Shown piece after piece: positions 11,743-19,548 of a DNA stretch of 64,000 nt. A program made the position numbers and the translations under genes. Origin of the DNA: Amycolatopsis sp. FBCC-B4732 (GTDB taxonomy: Bacteria; Actinomycetota; Actinomycetes; Mycobacteriales; Pseudonocardiaceae); contig NZ_CP095376.1 in assembly GCF_023008405.1 (NCBI RefSeq), forward strand, positions 5,932,501 through 5,996,500, written 5' to 3'. The notes beneath the pieces are model-generated. The model worked only from the letters and a program-made list of their open reading frames with translations, searched no databases and had not been told where the DNA came from. How positions within the stretch are numbered: position 1 is the first letter of the stretch; each line of letters opens with the position of its first letter.

Positions 11743-12490
11743 CGACCCGGTGGTGGCTGGTCACCCGGCCGTCGTCGTGCAGGACGTGCAGCAGCAGGGA
11801 CGGCGGCCGCTCGTGGTCCAGCGGGCCGCCGTCGGCCCAGCCGCGGTCCGCGCCCGGCTCGACCGGCAGCAGCGACTGCGAGACGACGCCCGGCGCGATG
11901 CGCAGCGGCACCCCGGCGAACACCGTCGAGGCGCCGGTGTGCACGTGCCCGGCCAGCAGCGCCTTCACACGGGGATGCCGGGCCAGGACAGCCGCCAGCC
12001 GCTCTTCGCCGCTCTGGCGGATCGCGTCCACCAGCGGGACGCCGACCTCGACCGGCGGGTGGTGGAAGGCGACGATCGCCGGGCCGTCCCCGCCGGAAAG
12101 CACGCCGTCGAGCCAGTCCAAGGTCGAGTCGGCGAGGAAACCCGCACCCGCGCCGGGGATCGTCGAATCGCACAGGGCGAACAGCACGCCGCCGACCTCA
12201 CGGGCGAAGTCGATCGGCTCGTCCGACGGCGCCGCGCCGAGCAGCCCGGCCCGGAATTCCGCGCGGACGTCGTGGTTGCCCGGGCAGACCAGCACCGGCG
12301 CCGGGTGCTCGAGGAGCTCGGCGGCACGCGCGTACTCGGCGGCCGCGCCGTGGTCGGCGATGTCTCCGGTGACGACGACGGCGTCGACCGGCCGCGCCAG
12401 CCCGCCCAGGTAGGCCATCACGGCGGCGACGCGTTCTTCGGCCCGCGGCTCGCCGTCGAGGTGGAGATCGCTCAGGTGCGCGATGATCAT
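11732..12490 (-). CDS. Calcineurin-like metallophosphoesterase (CpdA-type)
   Basis: A 252-aa cytoplasmic metal-dependent phosphoesterase. All five motif blocks are visible: DLHLD (Asp8, His10), VVTGDIADHG, CPGNHD, FHHPP and GHVHTG. The size and spacing match the class III cyclic nucleotide phosphodiesterases (CpdA/Rv0805 type), so cAMP or another cyclic or small phosphodiester is a plausible substrate. The frame continues upstream, but the ATG at 12490 (MIIAHLSDLHL) is the family start and overlaps the stop of the GntR gene as ATGA, so the two are co-translated. Confidence 0.88.
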   Translation of the reverse strand: MIIAHLSDLHLDGEPRAEERVAAVMAYLGGLARPVDAVVVTGDIADHGAAAEYARAAELLEHPAPVLVCPGNHDVRAEFRAGLLGAAPSDEPIDFAREVGGVLFALCDSTIPGAGAGFLADSTLDWLDGVLSGGDGPAIVAFHHPPVEVGVPLVDAIRQSGEERLAAVLARHPRVKALLAGHVHTGASTVFAGVPLRIAPGVVSQSLLPVEPGADRGWADGGPLDHERPPSLLLHVLHDDGRVTSHHRVVSG

Positions 12491-13119
12491 CGGTCGTCCT
12501 TCCCCAGGTAGGCCAGGGCTTTCACCCAGTTCCGGACGAGCACCGCGGACGCGGCGGGCAAGTCGCCTTCGCGCAGGGCCGCGGCGATCCGGCGGTGCTC
12601 GCCGATGCTCTCCGCGGCCCGGCCCGCCCCGCCGAAGTAGCACGATTCGTACCGCTTGAGCAGCGGCTTGGTCTGCCCGAGCAGCCGCAGCAGGTGCGGG
12701 TTCGGGCAGCGGGACAACAGCAGCGCGTGCCACCGGTCGTCCACATCGGACAGATCGCCGCCGTCGGCCAGCACGGCGTCCATTTCTTCGGCGACGGCGT
12801 CGAGCGCGTCCGGCAGCCCGGCCAGCTCCAGCGGCGACGTCCAGCGCAGCGCGAGGGCTTCGAGCTCGGCGACCAGCGGGTAAAGCCGGCGGGCCTCGTC
12901 CGGGTCGAACGGCGGCACGAGGAAACCGCGGCCGGGCGCGGAGACGAGCAGGCCGCGGTCGGCGAGCCCGATCAGCGCCTCCCGCAGCGGCGTCCGGCTG
13001 ACGCCCAGCTCACGGGCCAGGTGCACCTCGTTGATGCGGCTGCCGGCGGCGAGCCGTCCATCGAGCACGCGGGCGGTGATCCGCTCGATGAGGTCGCTGC
13101 GCAGCGGGGTCCGGGCCAT
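12487..13119 (-). CDS. GntR-family regulator (FCD domain)
   Basis: A 210-aa regulator. The N-terminal winged helix (INEVHLARELGVSRTPLREA, then GRGFLVPPFD) is followed by an FCD domain (residues 80-200) with AELEALALRW and the histidines in HRRIAAALREGD. It is divergent from the aminotransferase gene at 13166, with a perfect 8+8 palindrome (13135-13156) between the two start codons, and is co-translated with the phosphoesterase. It probably represses both directions and is released by a small carboxylate, as is usual for FCD regulators; the ligand is unknown. Confidence 0.9.
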   Translation of the reverse strand: MARTPLRSDLIERITARVLDGRLAAGSRINEVHLARELGVSRTPLREALIGLADRGLLVSAPGRGFLVPPFDPDEARRLYPLVAELEALALRWTSPLELAGLPDALDAVAEEMDAVLADGGDLSDVDDRWHALLLSRCPNPHLLRLLGQTKPLLKRYESCYFGGAGRAAESIGEHRRIAAALREGDLPAASAVLVRNWVKALAYLGKDDR

Positions 13120-13134
13120 GGCCGGAAGTATTGC

Positions 13135-13156
13135 ATACAGTACCTATCTACTGTAT
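13135..13156. promoter_or_regulatory. Palindromic operator between the GntR and aminotransferase genes
   Basis: ATACAGTA-CCTATC-TACTGTAT is a perfect inverted repeat (8-bp arms) in the 46-bp gap between divergent start codons. The right arm contains TACTGT (13149-13154), which could be the -10 of the aminotransferase gene, so a bound repressor would block polymerase directly. Confidence 0.75.
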
Positions 13157-13165
13157 TCAGTTGGT

Positions 13166-14335
13166 ATGGCCTTCGACGTCGAGCGCGCACGCCGTGAGAC
13201 CCCCGGCTGCGCCGAAGTTGTCCACCTGAACAACGCGGGCTCCGCGCTCCCGCCGGCCGTCGTGACCGACACGGTCGTCGACTACCTGCGCCACGAGGCG
13301 CTGACCGGCGGCTACGAAGCGATCGCCGAGGCGTCGGACCGCTTCGAGGCCGTGTACGCGTCCGCGGCGCGGCTGGTCGGCGCCGGACCCGACGACATCG
13401 CCCTCACCGACAACGCGACGCGCTCGTGGCAGGCGGTGTTCTACGCGCTGCCGTTCGGTCCCGGCGACCGGATCCTCACCTCCCGCGCGGAGTACGCGAG
13501 CAACGCCATCGCGTTCCTGCAGGTCGCGAAGCGCACGGGCGCGGTCGTCGAGGTGATCGGCGACGACGAGTCCGGGCAGCTGGACGTCGAGGAGCTGCGC
13601 CGGCGCGTGGGCGGCGACGTCAAGCTGATCGCCGTCAGCCACGTGCCCACCCAGGGCGGCCTGGTGAACCCGGCCGAGGAGATCGGCGCGATCGCCGAGG
13701 CCGCCGGCATCCCGTTCCTGCTCGACGCCTGCCAGTCGGCGGGCCAGCTCGACCTCGACGTCTCCCGCTTGAAGTGCGACGCGCTGTCGGTGACCGGCCG
13801 CAAGTACCTGCGCGGCCCGCGCGGCACCGGCTTCCTCTACGCGCACCCCCGGCTGCGGGAGCGGCTGGAGCCGGCGATGCTCGACCTGCACTCCGCGAGC
13901 TGGACGTCGCCGGCGGAGTACGTCGTCGACCCGACCGCCAAGCGCTTCGAGGTGTGGGAGAAGGACTTCGCCGCCGTCCTCGGCCTGGGCGCCGCCATCG
14001 ACTACGCGCTCGAGTGGGGCCTGCCTGCCATCGAAACGCGCGTCACTTCGCTGGCCGCCACGCTGCGCGAACGGCTGACCGAAGCCGGCGCCCGCGTGCG
14101 CGACATCGGTGCCCGCCAGTGCGGCATCGTCACCTTCACCGTGGAGGGCACGCCGGCCAAGGAGATCAAGGCCCGGCTGGCCGAAGCGGGCATCAACACG
14201 TCGGTGTCGTCACGGCCGTCGGCCCAGTACGACTTCACCGCGCGCGGCCTGCCGGACCTGCTCCGCGCTTCGGTGCACTACTACAACACCGAGGACGAGA
14301 TCGACCTGCTCGTGCGGCAGATCGAGAAGCTCTAG
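13166..14335 (+). CDS. PLP-dependent class V aminotransferase / cysteine desulfurase-like enzyme
   Basis: A 389-aa fold-type I PLP enzyme. The Schiff-base lysine is Lys213 (SVTGRKYLRGPRG) and the pyridine-binding aspartate is Asp187 (LLDACQSAGQ); NNAGSALPP at the N-terminus and TDNATRSWQAVFYALPF are typical of the isopenicillin-N-epimerase/selenocysteine-lyase branch. The flexible loop near the C-terminus does not show an obvious desulfurase cysteine, so a role in a dedicated amino-acid lyase or epimerase step is as likely as sulfur transfer. ATG 13166 has no good ribosome site and follows TACTGT by 11 nt, suggesting a very short leader. It overlaps the convergent SDR gene by 4 bp. Confidence 0.82.
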   Translation: MAFDVERARRETPGCAEVVHLNNAGSALPPAVVTDTVVDYLRHEALTGGYEAIAEASDRFEAVYASAARLVGAGPDDIALTDNATRSWQAVFYALPFGPGDRILTSRAEYASNAIAFLQVAKRTGAVVEVIGDDESGQLDVEELRRRVGGDVKLIAVSHVPTQGGLVNPAEEIGAIAEAAGIPFLLDACQSAGQLDLDVSRLKCDALSVTGRKYLRGPRGTGFLYAHPRLRERLEPAMLDLHSASWTSPAEYVVDPTAKRFEVWEKDFAAVLGLGAAIDYALEWGLPAIETRVTSLAATLRERLTEAGARVRDIGARQCGIVTFTVEGTPAKEIKARLAEAGINTSVSSRPSAQYDFTARGLPDLLRASVHYYNTEDEIDLLVRQIEKL

Positions 14336-15276
14336 AAGGCGTTGACGCCGGTGAGCTCGGCCGACACCGTCCACAGGCGCTCGGCCAGGGCGGGGTCGAT
14401 CGCGTAGTCCTTGACGCCCGTGCGCGTGCCGTCGGCCGGGGCGGGCTCGGCGACGTCGCAGTCTTCGAGGTAAACGCCACCGAGGCCGTCGAGCTGCGGG
14501 GACGTCGCCGCCCAGACCTGCGTCGCGGCGCCCTGCTCCGGAGTCTTGGCACCGCCGGTCACCCGGCCGTCGGCGTCCACCATCCCGGCGTCGACCAGCT
14601 CCTGCCGGTCGAGGTGGCGCACGAGGTCGGTCAGGATCCGGCCCGGGTGCAAGGAAAACGCGCTGACGCGGTCCCGGGCGAGCTTGTCGAGCCGGACCGC
14701 GAAAAGCACGTTCGCCGTCTTGGCCTGGCCGTAGGCGAGCCACTTGTCGTAGCCCCGCCGGAATTCGAGGTCGTCGAAGCGCACCGGGCCGTAGTGGTGG
14801 CCGCGCGAAGACACCGAGACGACGCGGGCGCCGTCGGTGAACGCAGGCCAGAGCCGGTTCACCAGGGCGAAGTGGCCGAGGTGGTTGGTCGCGAACTGCG
14901 CCTCCCAGCCCGGTCCGACGCGGGTCTCCGGCGACGCCATGATCCCGGCGCTGCCGATGAAGACGTCGATCCCCCGGCCCGAAGCGAGGAACCGCTCGGC
15001 GAAGGCGCGGACGCTGTCGAGGTCGGCCAGGTCCAGCTCGGCGACCTCGACGTTTCCGAGGCCCCGCAACGCTTCTTCGGCGGTGGCCCGCCGCCGGGCC
15101 GGGACGACGACGTGCGCGCCCGCCGCGGTCAGCGCCCTGGTGGTTTCCAGGCCGAGGCCGGAGTAGCCGCCGGTGACGATCGCCAGCTCGCCGGTCAGGT
15201 CGATCCCCGCGACGACCTCGGCCGCGGTGCTTTCGGCCCCGAACCCGGAGCCGATCTTGTGCTGTGGGGTGCTCAT
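14332..15276 (-). CDS. Short-chain dehydrogenase/reductase (retinol-dehydrogenase/WWOX-like)
   Basis: A 314-aa NAD(P)-dependent oxidoreductase. The cofactor motif TGGYSGLGLE is at about residues 35-44, NxAG-like GSAGIM follows, then SVSSRGHH with the catalytic serine and YGQAKTAN with Tyr and Lys. The length and RTDLVRHL-like C-terminal part fit the 300-330 aa subgroup acting on hydrophobic carbonyls; the substrate is unknown. Its promoter is distinctive: a MerR-type element with a 19-bp spacer lies directly before ATG 15276, which would be the first base or two of the message. This suggests induction by a thiol-reactive, metal or drug-like signal. Confidence 0.88.
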   Translation of the reverse strand: MSTPQHKIGSGFGAESTAAEVVAGIDLTGELAIVTGGYSGLGLETTRALTAAGAHVVVPARRRATAEEALRGLGNVEVAELDLADLDSVRAFAERFLASGRGIDVFIGSAGIMASPETRVGPGWEAQFATNHLGHFALVNRLWPAFTDGARVVSVSSRGHHYGPVRFDDLEFRRGYDKWLAYGQAKTANVLFAVRLDKLARDRVSAFSLHPGRILTDLVRHLDRQELVDAGMVDADGRVTGGAKTPEQGAATQVWAATSPQLDGLGGVYLEDCDVAEPAPADGTRTGVKDYAIDPALAERLWTVSAELTGVNAF

Positions 15277-15283
15277 GCTCCCG

Positions 15284-15314
15284 ACAGTAAGAGCTGGAGC
15301 GGACTCCAGCGCAA
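15284..15314 (-). promoter_or_regulatory. MerR-type promoter with 19-bp spacer and internal palindrome
   Basis: On the minus strand: -35 TTGCGC (15314-15309), 19-nt spacer, -10 TACTGT (15289-15284). The spacer region carries the palindrome GCTGGAG-TCCG-CTCCAGC (15310-15293). An overlong 19-bp spacer with a centred palindrome is the hallmark of promoters untwisted by MerR-family activators. The ATG at 15276 starts 7 nt after the -10. Confidence 0.75.
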
Positions 15315-15316
15315 GT

Positions 15317-16453
15317 TCAGTCCTCGAGCAGCTGGCGCGCGATCACGAGCTTCTGGATCTCGCTGGTGCCCTCGTAGATGCGGAACAGGCGCGCGTCCCG
15401 GTAGATCCGCTCGACCGTCACCCCGCGGACGTACCCCATGCCGCCGTGCACCTGGACCGCGCGGTCGGCGACCCGGCCGAGCATCTCCGTGCAGAACAGC
15501 TTCGCCGACGACGGCCCGAGCTTGCGGTCCTCGCCCGAGTCGTACTTGGCGGCGGCTTCGTGCACCATCGCGCGACCGGCCGCCAGCTCCGCGTGCGACT
15601 CCGCGAGCAGCGCCTGGACCAGCTGGTACTCCCCGATCACGCGGCCGCCCTGTCGTGCGGTCCGCGCGTATTCGACGGCTTCGGCGAGCGCGCGTTCGGC
15701 CATGCCGACGCACAGCGCGGCGATGTGCAACCGGCCGCGGGCGAGCGAGGCCATCGCGATGCCGAAGCCCTTGCCCTCCTCGCCGACCAGCGCGTCCACC
15801 GGCAGCTCGACGTCGTCGAAGACCACCTCCGACGTCCACGCGCCGGCCTGGCCCATCTTGGCGTCGTGCGGGCCGGCGGTGACCCCTTCCGCGCCGGCGG
15901 GGACCAGGAACGCCGAGATGCCGCGGCTACCGGTGCTTTCGAGGTCGGTGCGCGCGAAGGCGACGAAGACCTCGGCCAGCGGCGCGTTCGTGATGAACCG
16001 CTTGGTGCCCGAGAGCCGGTAGCGGTCGCCGTCGCGGACCGCGCGGCTGGTCAGCCCGCCCGGGTCCGAGCCCGCCTCGGCCTCGGTGAGCGCGAAGGAG
16101 GCGATCGCCTGCCCGGCGGCCAGCCGCGGCAGCCAGCGGGTGCGCTGATCGGGCGTCCCGTAGTGCACGATCGCCTGGCCGGCGATGCCGTTGTTGGTGC
16201 CGAAGAGGGACCGGAACGCGGGCGTCGTCCAGCCGAGCTCGATCGCCAGCCGGACGTCCTCGGCCATGGCGAGGCCGAGGCCGCCGTACTCCTCCGGCAG
16301 CGCCCAGCCGAACAACCCGAGCTCGGCGGCCTTCTCCCGGATTTCCGCCGGGATCTCGTCGTGCTCGTCGATCTCCGCCTCGCGCGGCACGACCTCCTTG
16401 CGCACGAACTCCCGCACCGCGCCGAGGACCTGCCCGAAAACGTCCGCGTCCAT
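15317..16453 (-). CDS. Acyl-CoA dehydrogenase
   Basis: A 378-aa FAD-dependent enzyme introducing the alpha-beta double bond in acyl-CoA. Visible are the N-terminal helical domain, FALTEAEAGSDPGGLTSRA (FAD/substrate loop), GTKRFITNA, the C-terminal QVHGGMGYVRGVTVERIYRD and RIYEGTSEIQKLVIAR, with Glu of YEGTSEI at the position of the catalytic base of this subfamily. Start at ATG 16453 (MDADVFGQVL); the frame is open upstream but that overlaps the divergent acyl-CoA synthetase. Its start lies only 31 bp from that of the synthetase, so the pair is probably one short acyl-CoA catabolic unit with overlapping promoters. Confidence 0.93.
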   Translation of the reverse strand: MDADVFGQVLGAVREFVRKEVVPREAEIDEHDEIPAEIREKAAELGLFGWALPEEYGGLGLAMAEDVRLAIELGWTTPAFRSLFGTNNGIAGQAIVHYGTPDQRTRWLPRLAAGQAIASFALTEAEAGSDPGGLTSRAVRDGDRYRLSGTKRFITNAPLAEVFVAFARTDLESTGSRGISAFLVPAGAEGVTAGPHDAKMGQAGAWTSEVVFDDVELPVDALVGEEGKGFGIAMASLARGRLHIAALCVGMAERALAEAVEYARTARQGGRVIGEYQLVQALLAESHAELAAGRAMVHEAAAKYDSGEDRKLGPSSAKLFCTEMLGRVADRAVQVHGGMGYVRGVTVERIYRDARLFRIYEGTSEIQKLVIARQLLED

Positions 16454-16471
16454 GCGTCGCGCGGTACCCGG

Positions 16472-16477
16472 TAGCGT
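16472..16477 (+). promoter_or_regulatory. -10 box TAGCGT for a leaderless acyl-CoA synthetase mRNA
   Basis: TAGCGT is followed by exactly 7 nt and then GTG 16485. This TANNNT-N7-start geometry is that of actinobacterial leaderless genes; there is no Shine-Dalgarno site. Confidence 0.5.
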
Positions 16478-16484
16478 GCGGTGC

Positions 16485-17972
16485 GTGAGCACCTTCTTCG
16501 ACGTCGCCGAGCAGCACCCGGGCAGGCTCGCGGTGCTCGCGCCCGACGGAACCGCCGCGACCTTCGGCGAGCTGGCGGCGCGGGCGAACCGGCTGACGCA
16601 CGCGCTGCACCGGCTCGGGCTCGGGCCGGGCGACGGCGTCGTCGCGATCGTCCACAACGGACTCCCCTACTTCGAGCTGCTGTTCGCGACCCTGCAGGCC
16701 GGGATGTACTTCACCCCGGTCAACTACCGGTCTTCTCCTGCCGAAATCGCCTACGTGGTGGCGAACAGCGGCGCCCGGGTCGTCGTCGCGGAGGCGGCCA
16801 TCGCGCGGGAGTGCAACCTCGACGTGCCGCGGTTCTCGATCGGTGCGGCCGGGGGCTGGGGCGACTACGCGACCTGGGGCGAGGACGAGCCGTCGACGCC
16901 GCCCGAGCCGCGGACCGCGGGCCAGACGATGCTCTACACGTCGGGGACCACCGGGCGGCCCAAGGGCGTCCGGCGCGCGTTGAGCGGGAACCCGCCCGCG
17001 CTGCACCCGATCCACCGCGACCTGCTGGCCGCGTTCGGCGTTCTCCCGGGGCCGGGGGTGCACCTGGTGGCGTGCCCGCTCTACCACGCGGCGCCCGGTT
17101 CGTTCGCCGTCAACGCGATGCACCTCGGGCACAGCGCGGTGCTGATGGACCGCTTCGACGCCGAAGGGACGTTGCGGCTCATCGAACGGCACCACGTCAC
17201 CAGCACCCATCTCGTGCCGACCATGTTCCACCGGATGCTGCGGCTGCCCGAAGACGTCCGCGCGCGGTACGGCACGTCGAGCCTGGTGAGCGTGATCCAC
17301 GGCGCGGCGCCCTGCCCGCGTGAGGTCAAGGAGCGGATGATCGCCTGGCTCGGCCCGGTGGTGCACGAGTACTACGGCGCTTCGGAAGGGCTGATCTGCG
17401 GCGTCACGGCAGCCGGGTGGCTGGCCGCGCCGGGCACCGTGGGCCGGCCCTTGACCGGCGTGCGGCTGAAGATCCTCGACGACGACGGCACCGAGGTCCC
17501 GGACGGCGAGCCCGGCACGATCTGGTTCAGCTCGGCCCACACCGCGATCGACTACCTCGGCGACCCGGAGAAGACCGCGGCGAACCGGTCCGGCGAGTTC
17601 ATCACCGTCGGCGACTTCGGGCACCGCGACGCCGAAGGCCGCGTCTTCCTGCTCGACCGCCGGACCGACCTGATCCTCTCCGGCGGCGTCAACATCTACC
17701 CGGCCGAGGTCGAGGCGCGGCTGCTCTCGCACCCCGACGTCGCCGACGCGGCCGTGATCGGCGAGCCGGACGACGAATGGGGACAGCGCGTGATCGCCGT
17801 CGTCGAGCCGGTGCCCGGCGTTCTCCCGGGCGACGACCTGGCCGCGCGGCTGGCCGAGCACTGCCGGGCCGAGCTGGCGGGGTTCAAGACGCCGAAGCGG
17901 TTCGACTTCACCGATCGCCTGCCGCGCACCGAATCGGGCAAGATGATGCGGCGCACCCTGCGCCCGTCCTGA
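16485..17972 (+). CDS. Acyl-CoA synthetase (AMP-forming, FadD-like)
   Basis: A 495-aa ANL-superfamily ligase activating a carboxylic acid to its CoA thioester through an acyl-adenylate. Motifs in order: the P-loop MLYTSGTTGRPKGV (about residue 145), ACPLYHAAPG, YYGASEG, the adenylate-binding DRRTD, SGGVNIYPAEVE, and the catalytic lysine in RTESGKMMRRTL near the C-terminus. GTG 16485 is chosen because the protein homology begins at VSTFFDVAEQHPG. Divergent from an acyl-CoA dehydrogenase and 13 nt upstream of a secreted cupin gene. Chain-length preference cannot be read. Confidence 0.92.
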   Translation: MSTFFDVAEQHPGRLAVLAPDGTAATFGELAARANRLTHALHRLGLGPGDGVVAIVHNGLPYFELLFATLQAGMYFTPVNYRSSPAEIAYVVANSGARVVVAEAAIARECNLDVPRFSIGAAGGWGDYATWGEDEPSTPPEPRTAGQTMLYTSGTTGRPKGVRRALSGNPPALHPIHRDLLAAFGVLPGPGVHLVACPLYHAAPGSFAVNAMHLGHSAVLMDRFDAEGTLRLIERHHVTSTHLVPTMFHRMLRLPEDVRARYGTSSLVSVIHGAAPCPREVKERMIAWLGPVVHEYYGASEGLICGVTAAGWLAAPGTVGRPLTGVRLKILDDDGTEVPDGEPGTIWFSSAHTAIDYLGDPEKTAANRSGEFITVGDFGHRDAEGRVFLLDRRTDLILSGGVNIYPAEVEARLLSHPDVADAAVIGEPDDEWGQRVIAVVEPVPGVLPGDDLAARLAEHCRAELAGFKTPKRFDFTDRLPRTESGKMMRRTLRPS

Positions 17973-17985
17973 GGAGTACCGCCCG

Positions 17986-18402
17986 ATGCGCGACCTCGTC
18001 ACGATCCTCGCCACGACCGCCCTGGCCGTCACGCTGGGCTCCGGGACCGCGTCCGCGACGCCCGGCAGCGGCGTCGCCGGCACCGTCCTGGCTCAGAAGA
18101 CCATCGGCAAAACCGACTACACACTGCGGGAAATCACCATCCAGCCCGGCGGTTACACCGGCTGGCACTTCCACGACGGCACGCTCTACGCGTACGTGAA
18201 GGCCGGGACGCTGACGCACAACCTGGCCGACTGCAGCCTCGACGGCGTCTTCGGCACCGGGCGCGCGTTCACCGAGAAGCCCGACCAGGTGCACATCGGC
18301 CGCAACCTCGGGTCGACGCCGCTGGTGCTGGAGGTCCTGTACGTGCTGCCGTCGGGCAGCCCGCTGTCGGAGGACGCGCCGGACCCGGGCTGCGGGTACT
18401 AG
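17986..18402 (+). CDS. Secreted cupin-domain protein
   Basis: A 138-aa protein with a Sec signal peptide (MRDLVTILATTALAVTLG..., cleavage expected after ASA at about residue 24). The mature part is one cupin barrel with a metal-binding pattern GWHFHDGTLYAYVKAG (two His) and HIGRN (third His) in the second half. Two cysteines (ADCSL and PGCGY) could form a disulfide outside the cell. It follows the acyl-CoA synthetase by 13 nt. Function unknown; cupins of this size may be dioxygenases, isomerases or binding proteins. Its stop overlaps that of the convergent MarR gene. Confidence 0.82.
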   Translation: MRDLVTILATTALAVTLGSGTASATPGSGVAGTVLAQKTIGKTDYTLREITIQPGGYTGWHFHDGTLYAYVKAGTLTHNLADCSLDGVFGTGRAFTEKPDQVHIGRNLGSTPLVLEVLYVLPSGSPLSEDAPDPGCGY

Positions 18403-18863
18403 CTCGTGAACCAGCCCGCGGCGTCCAGCCGGTAGGCCGCGGGCCCGACGACCTTGCGCAGGTCGGCTTCGAGCGCGCCGACGCGCTCCGCGCCGACCGC
18501 GCGCGCCCACTCCGCGCGCAGGTCGTCGAAGATTTCCGCCGACTTCGTGAGCGCGTCGACGCCGTGCGCGCTGAGCCGCACGATCTTGCGGCGCGCGTCG
18601 GCGGGGTCGTCGGCGCGTTCGGCGTACCCGAGCGCTTCCAGCCGTTCGACGGTCTTGCCCGCGGCCTGCTTGGACACGCCGAGGCGGCGGCCGATCTCCG
18701 ACGCCGTCGCGCCCTGGGCGCCGATGGCCTGCATGGCGAAGCCGTACGACGGCCGGACGTCCGGGTGGCCGCGGCGCGCGAGCTCGGCGTGCAGGCGGTC
18801 GATGAGCGTGCGGAAGCCGCCGAAGAGGAGGAAGGGCAGCTCGTAGCCCGGCGGTTCGGTCAT
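18399..18863 (-). CDS. MarR-family transcriptional regulator
   Basis: A 154-aa winged-helix regulator. The recognition region ATASEIGRRLGVSKQAAGKT and the wing ADDPADARRKIVRLSAHG are plain. It is divergent from an AhpD-like gene and the gap has a perfect 7+7 palindrome plus a repeated TTTCGACAACCA element, so it most likely represses that gene and itself and is released by a phenolic or oxidative signal. I place the start at ATG 18863, which has AAAGGG 9 nt upstream; GTG 18869 is possible but too close to that site. Confidence 0.88.
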   Translation of the reverse strand: MTEPPGYELPFLLFGGFRTLIDRLHAELARRGHPDVRPSYGFAMQAIGAQGATASEIGRRLGVSKQAAGKTVERLEALGYAERADDPADARRKIVRLSAHGVDALTKSAEIFDDLRAEWARAVGAERVGALEADLRKVVGPAAYRLDAAGWFTS

Positions 18864-18876
18864 CGCCACTTGCCCT

Positions 18877-18918
18877 TTTCGACAACCAGGTTTACGGTTT
18901 CGACAACCACATTGTCGA
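18877..18918. promoter_or_regulatory. MarR operator region
   Basis: TCGACAA-CCACA-TTGTCGA (18900-18918) is a perfect inverted repeat. TTTCGACAACCA occurs at 18877-18888 and again at 18898-18909, exactly 21 bp (two helical turns) apart, so two dimers could bind the same face of the DNA. Confidence 0.7.
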
Positions 18919-18937
18919 TCCTACCTCTGGAGACGTC

Positions 18938-19501
18938 TTGTTCCCCGATCACACCCCGGAGTCTGCACCCCCGGCCGCGCGCCCGACGATGGCGGCCACC
19001 GCGAAGAAGTTCGGCCACGTCCCGGCCGCCGTCGCCCGGATGGCGACGTCCCCGGAACTGCTGAACGGCTTCCTCAAGCTGAACGCGATCTTCGAAGCCA
19101 CGACGCTGCCGGCGCTCGAGCGCGAGGTCGTGATCATGACGGTGGCCGCGCGCAACGGCTGCCACGTCTGCGTCGCGATGCACACCGCTTCGCTGGAAGG
19201 GCTGTCGGCGGCGCCGGAGCTGGTGACGGCGTTGCGGGCGCAGGCTCCCCTGCCGTCCGCGCGGCTGGAAGCGCTGCGGCGGTTCGCGTCGACCGTGATG
19301 GACACGACCGGCGATGTCCCGCCCGCGTCGCTGGCCGCTTTCGTCGAGGCCGGCTTCACCCCGCGCAACGCGCTGGAGGTGGTGCTGGGGATCGGGACGT
19401 ACACGGTTTCGACGTACGCGAACCGGTTGATCCAGGCGCCGCTGGACGAAGCTTTCGCTGCTCACGCTTGGGATCCCGAAACTGTCGGTGCCTCGCGGTA
19501 G
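18938..19501 (+). CDS. Carboxymuconolactone decarboxylase / AhpD-like protein
   Basis: A 187-aa all-helical protein of the CMD/AhpD family. The redox motif is present as NGCHVCVAMHT (Cys-x-x-Cys plus His near residues 70-80), with the upstream glutamate in LEREVVIMTVAA, so a peroxidase or thiol-oxidoreductase role is more likely than true decarboxylation. TTG 18938 is used because it follows a GGAGA and the family homology starts shortly after; ATG near residue 18 is an alternative. Control by the divergent MarR regulator points to induction by peroxide or electrophile stress. Confidence 0.85.
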   Translation: MFPDHTPESAPPAARPTMAATAKKFGHVPAAVARMATSPELLNGFLKLNAIFEATTLPALEREVVIMTVAARNGCHVCVAMHTASLEGLSAAPELVTALRAQAPLPSARLEALRRFASTVMDTTGDVPPASLAAFVEAGFTPRNALEVVLGIGTYTVSTYANRLIQAPLDEAFAAHAWDPETVGASR

Positions 19502-19548
19502 CTTCTTTCCACCGGCGGCGAGGGGCCGCCCGAGAAGGGGGATCCACC

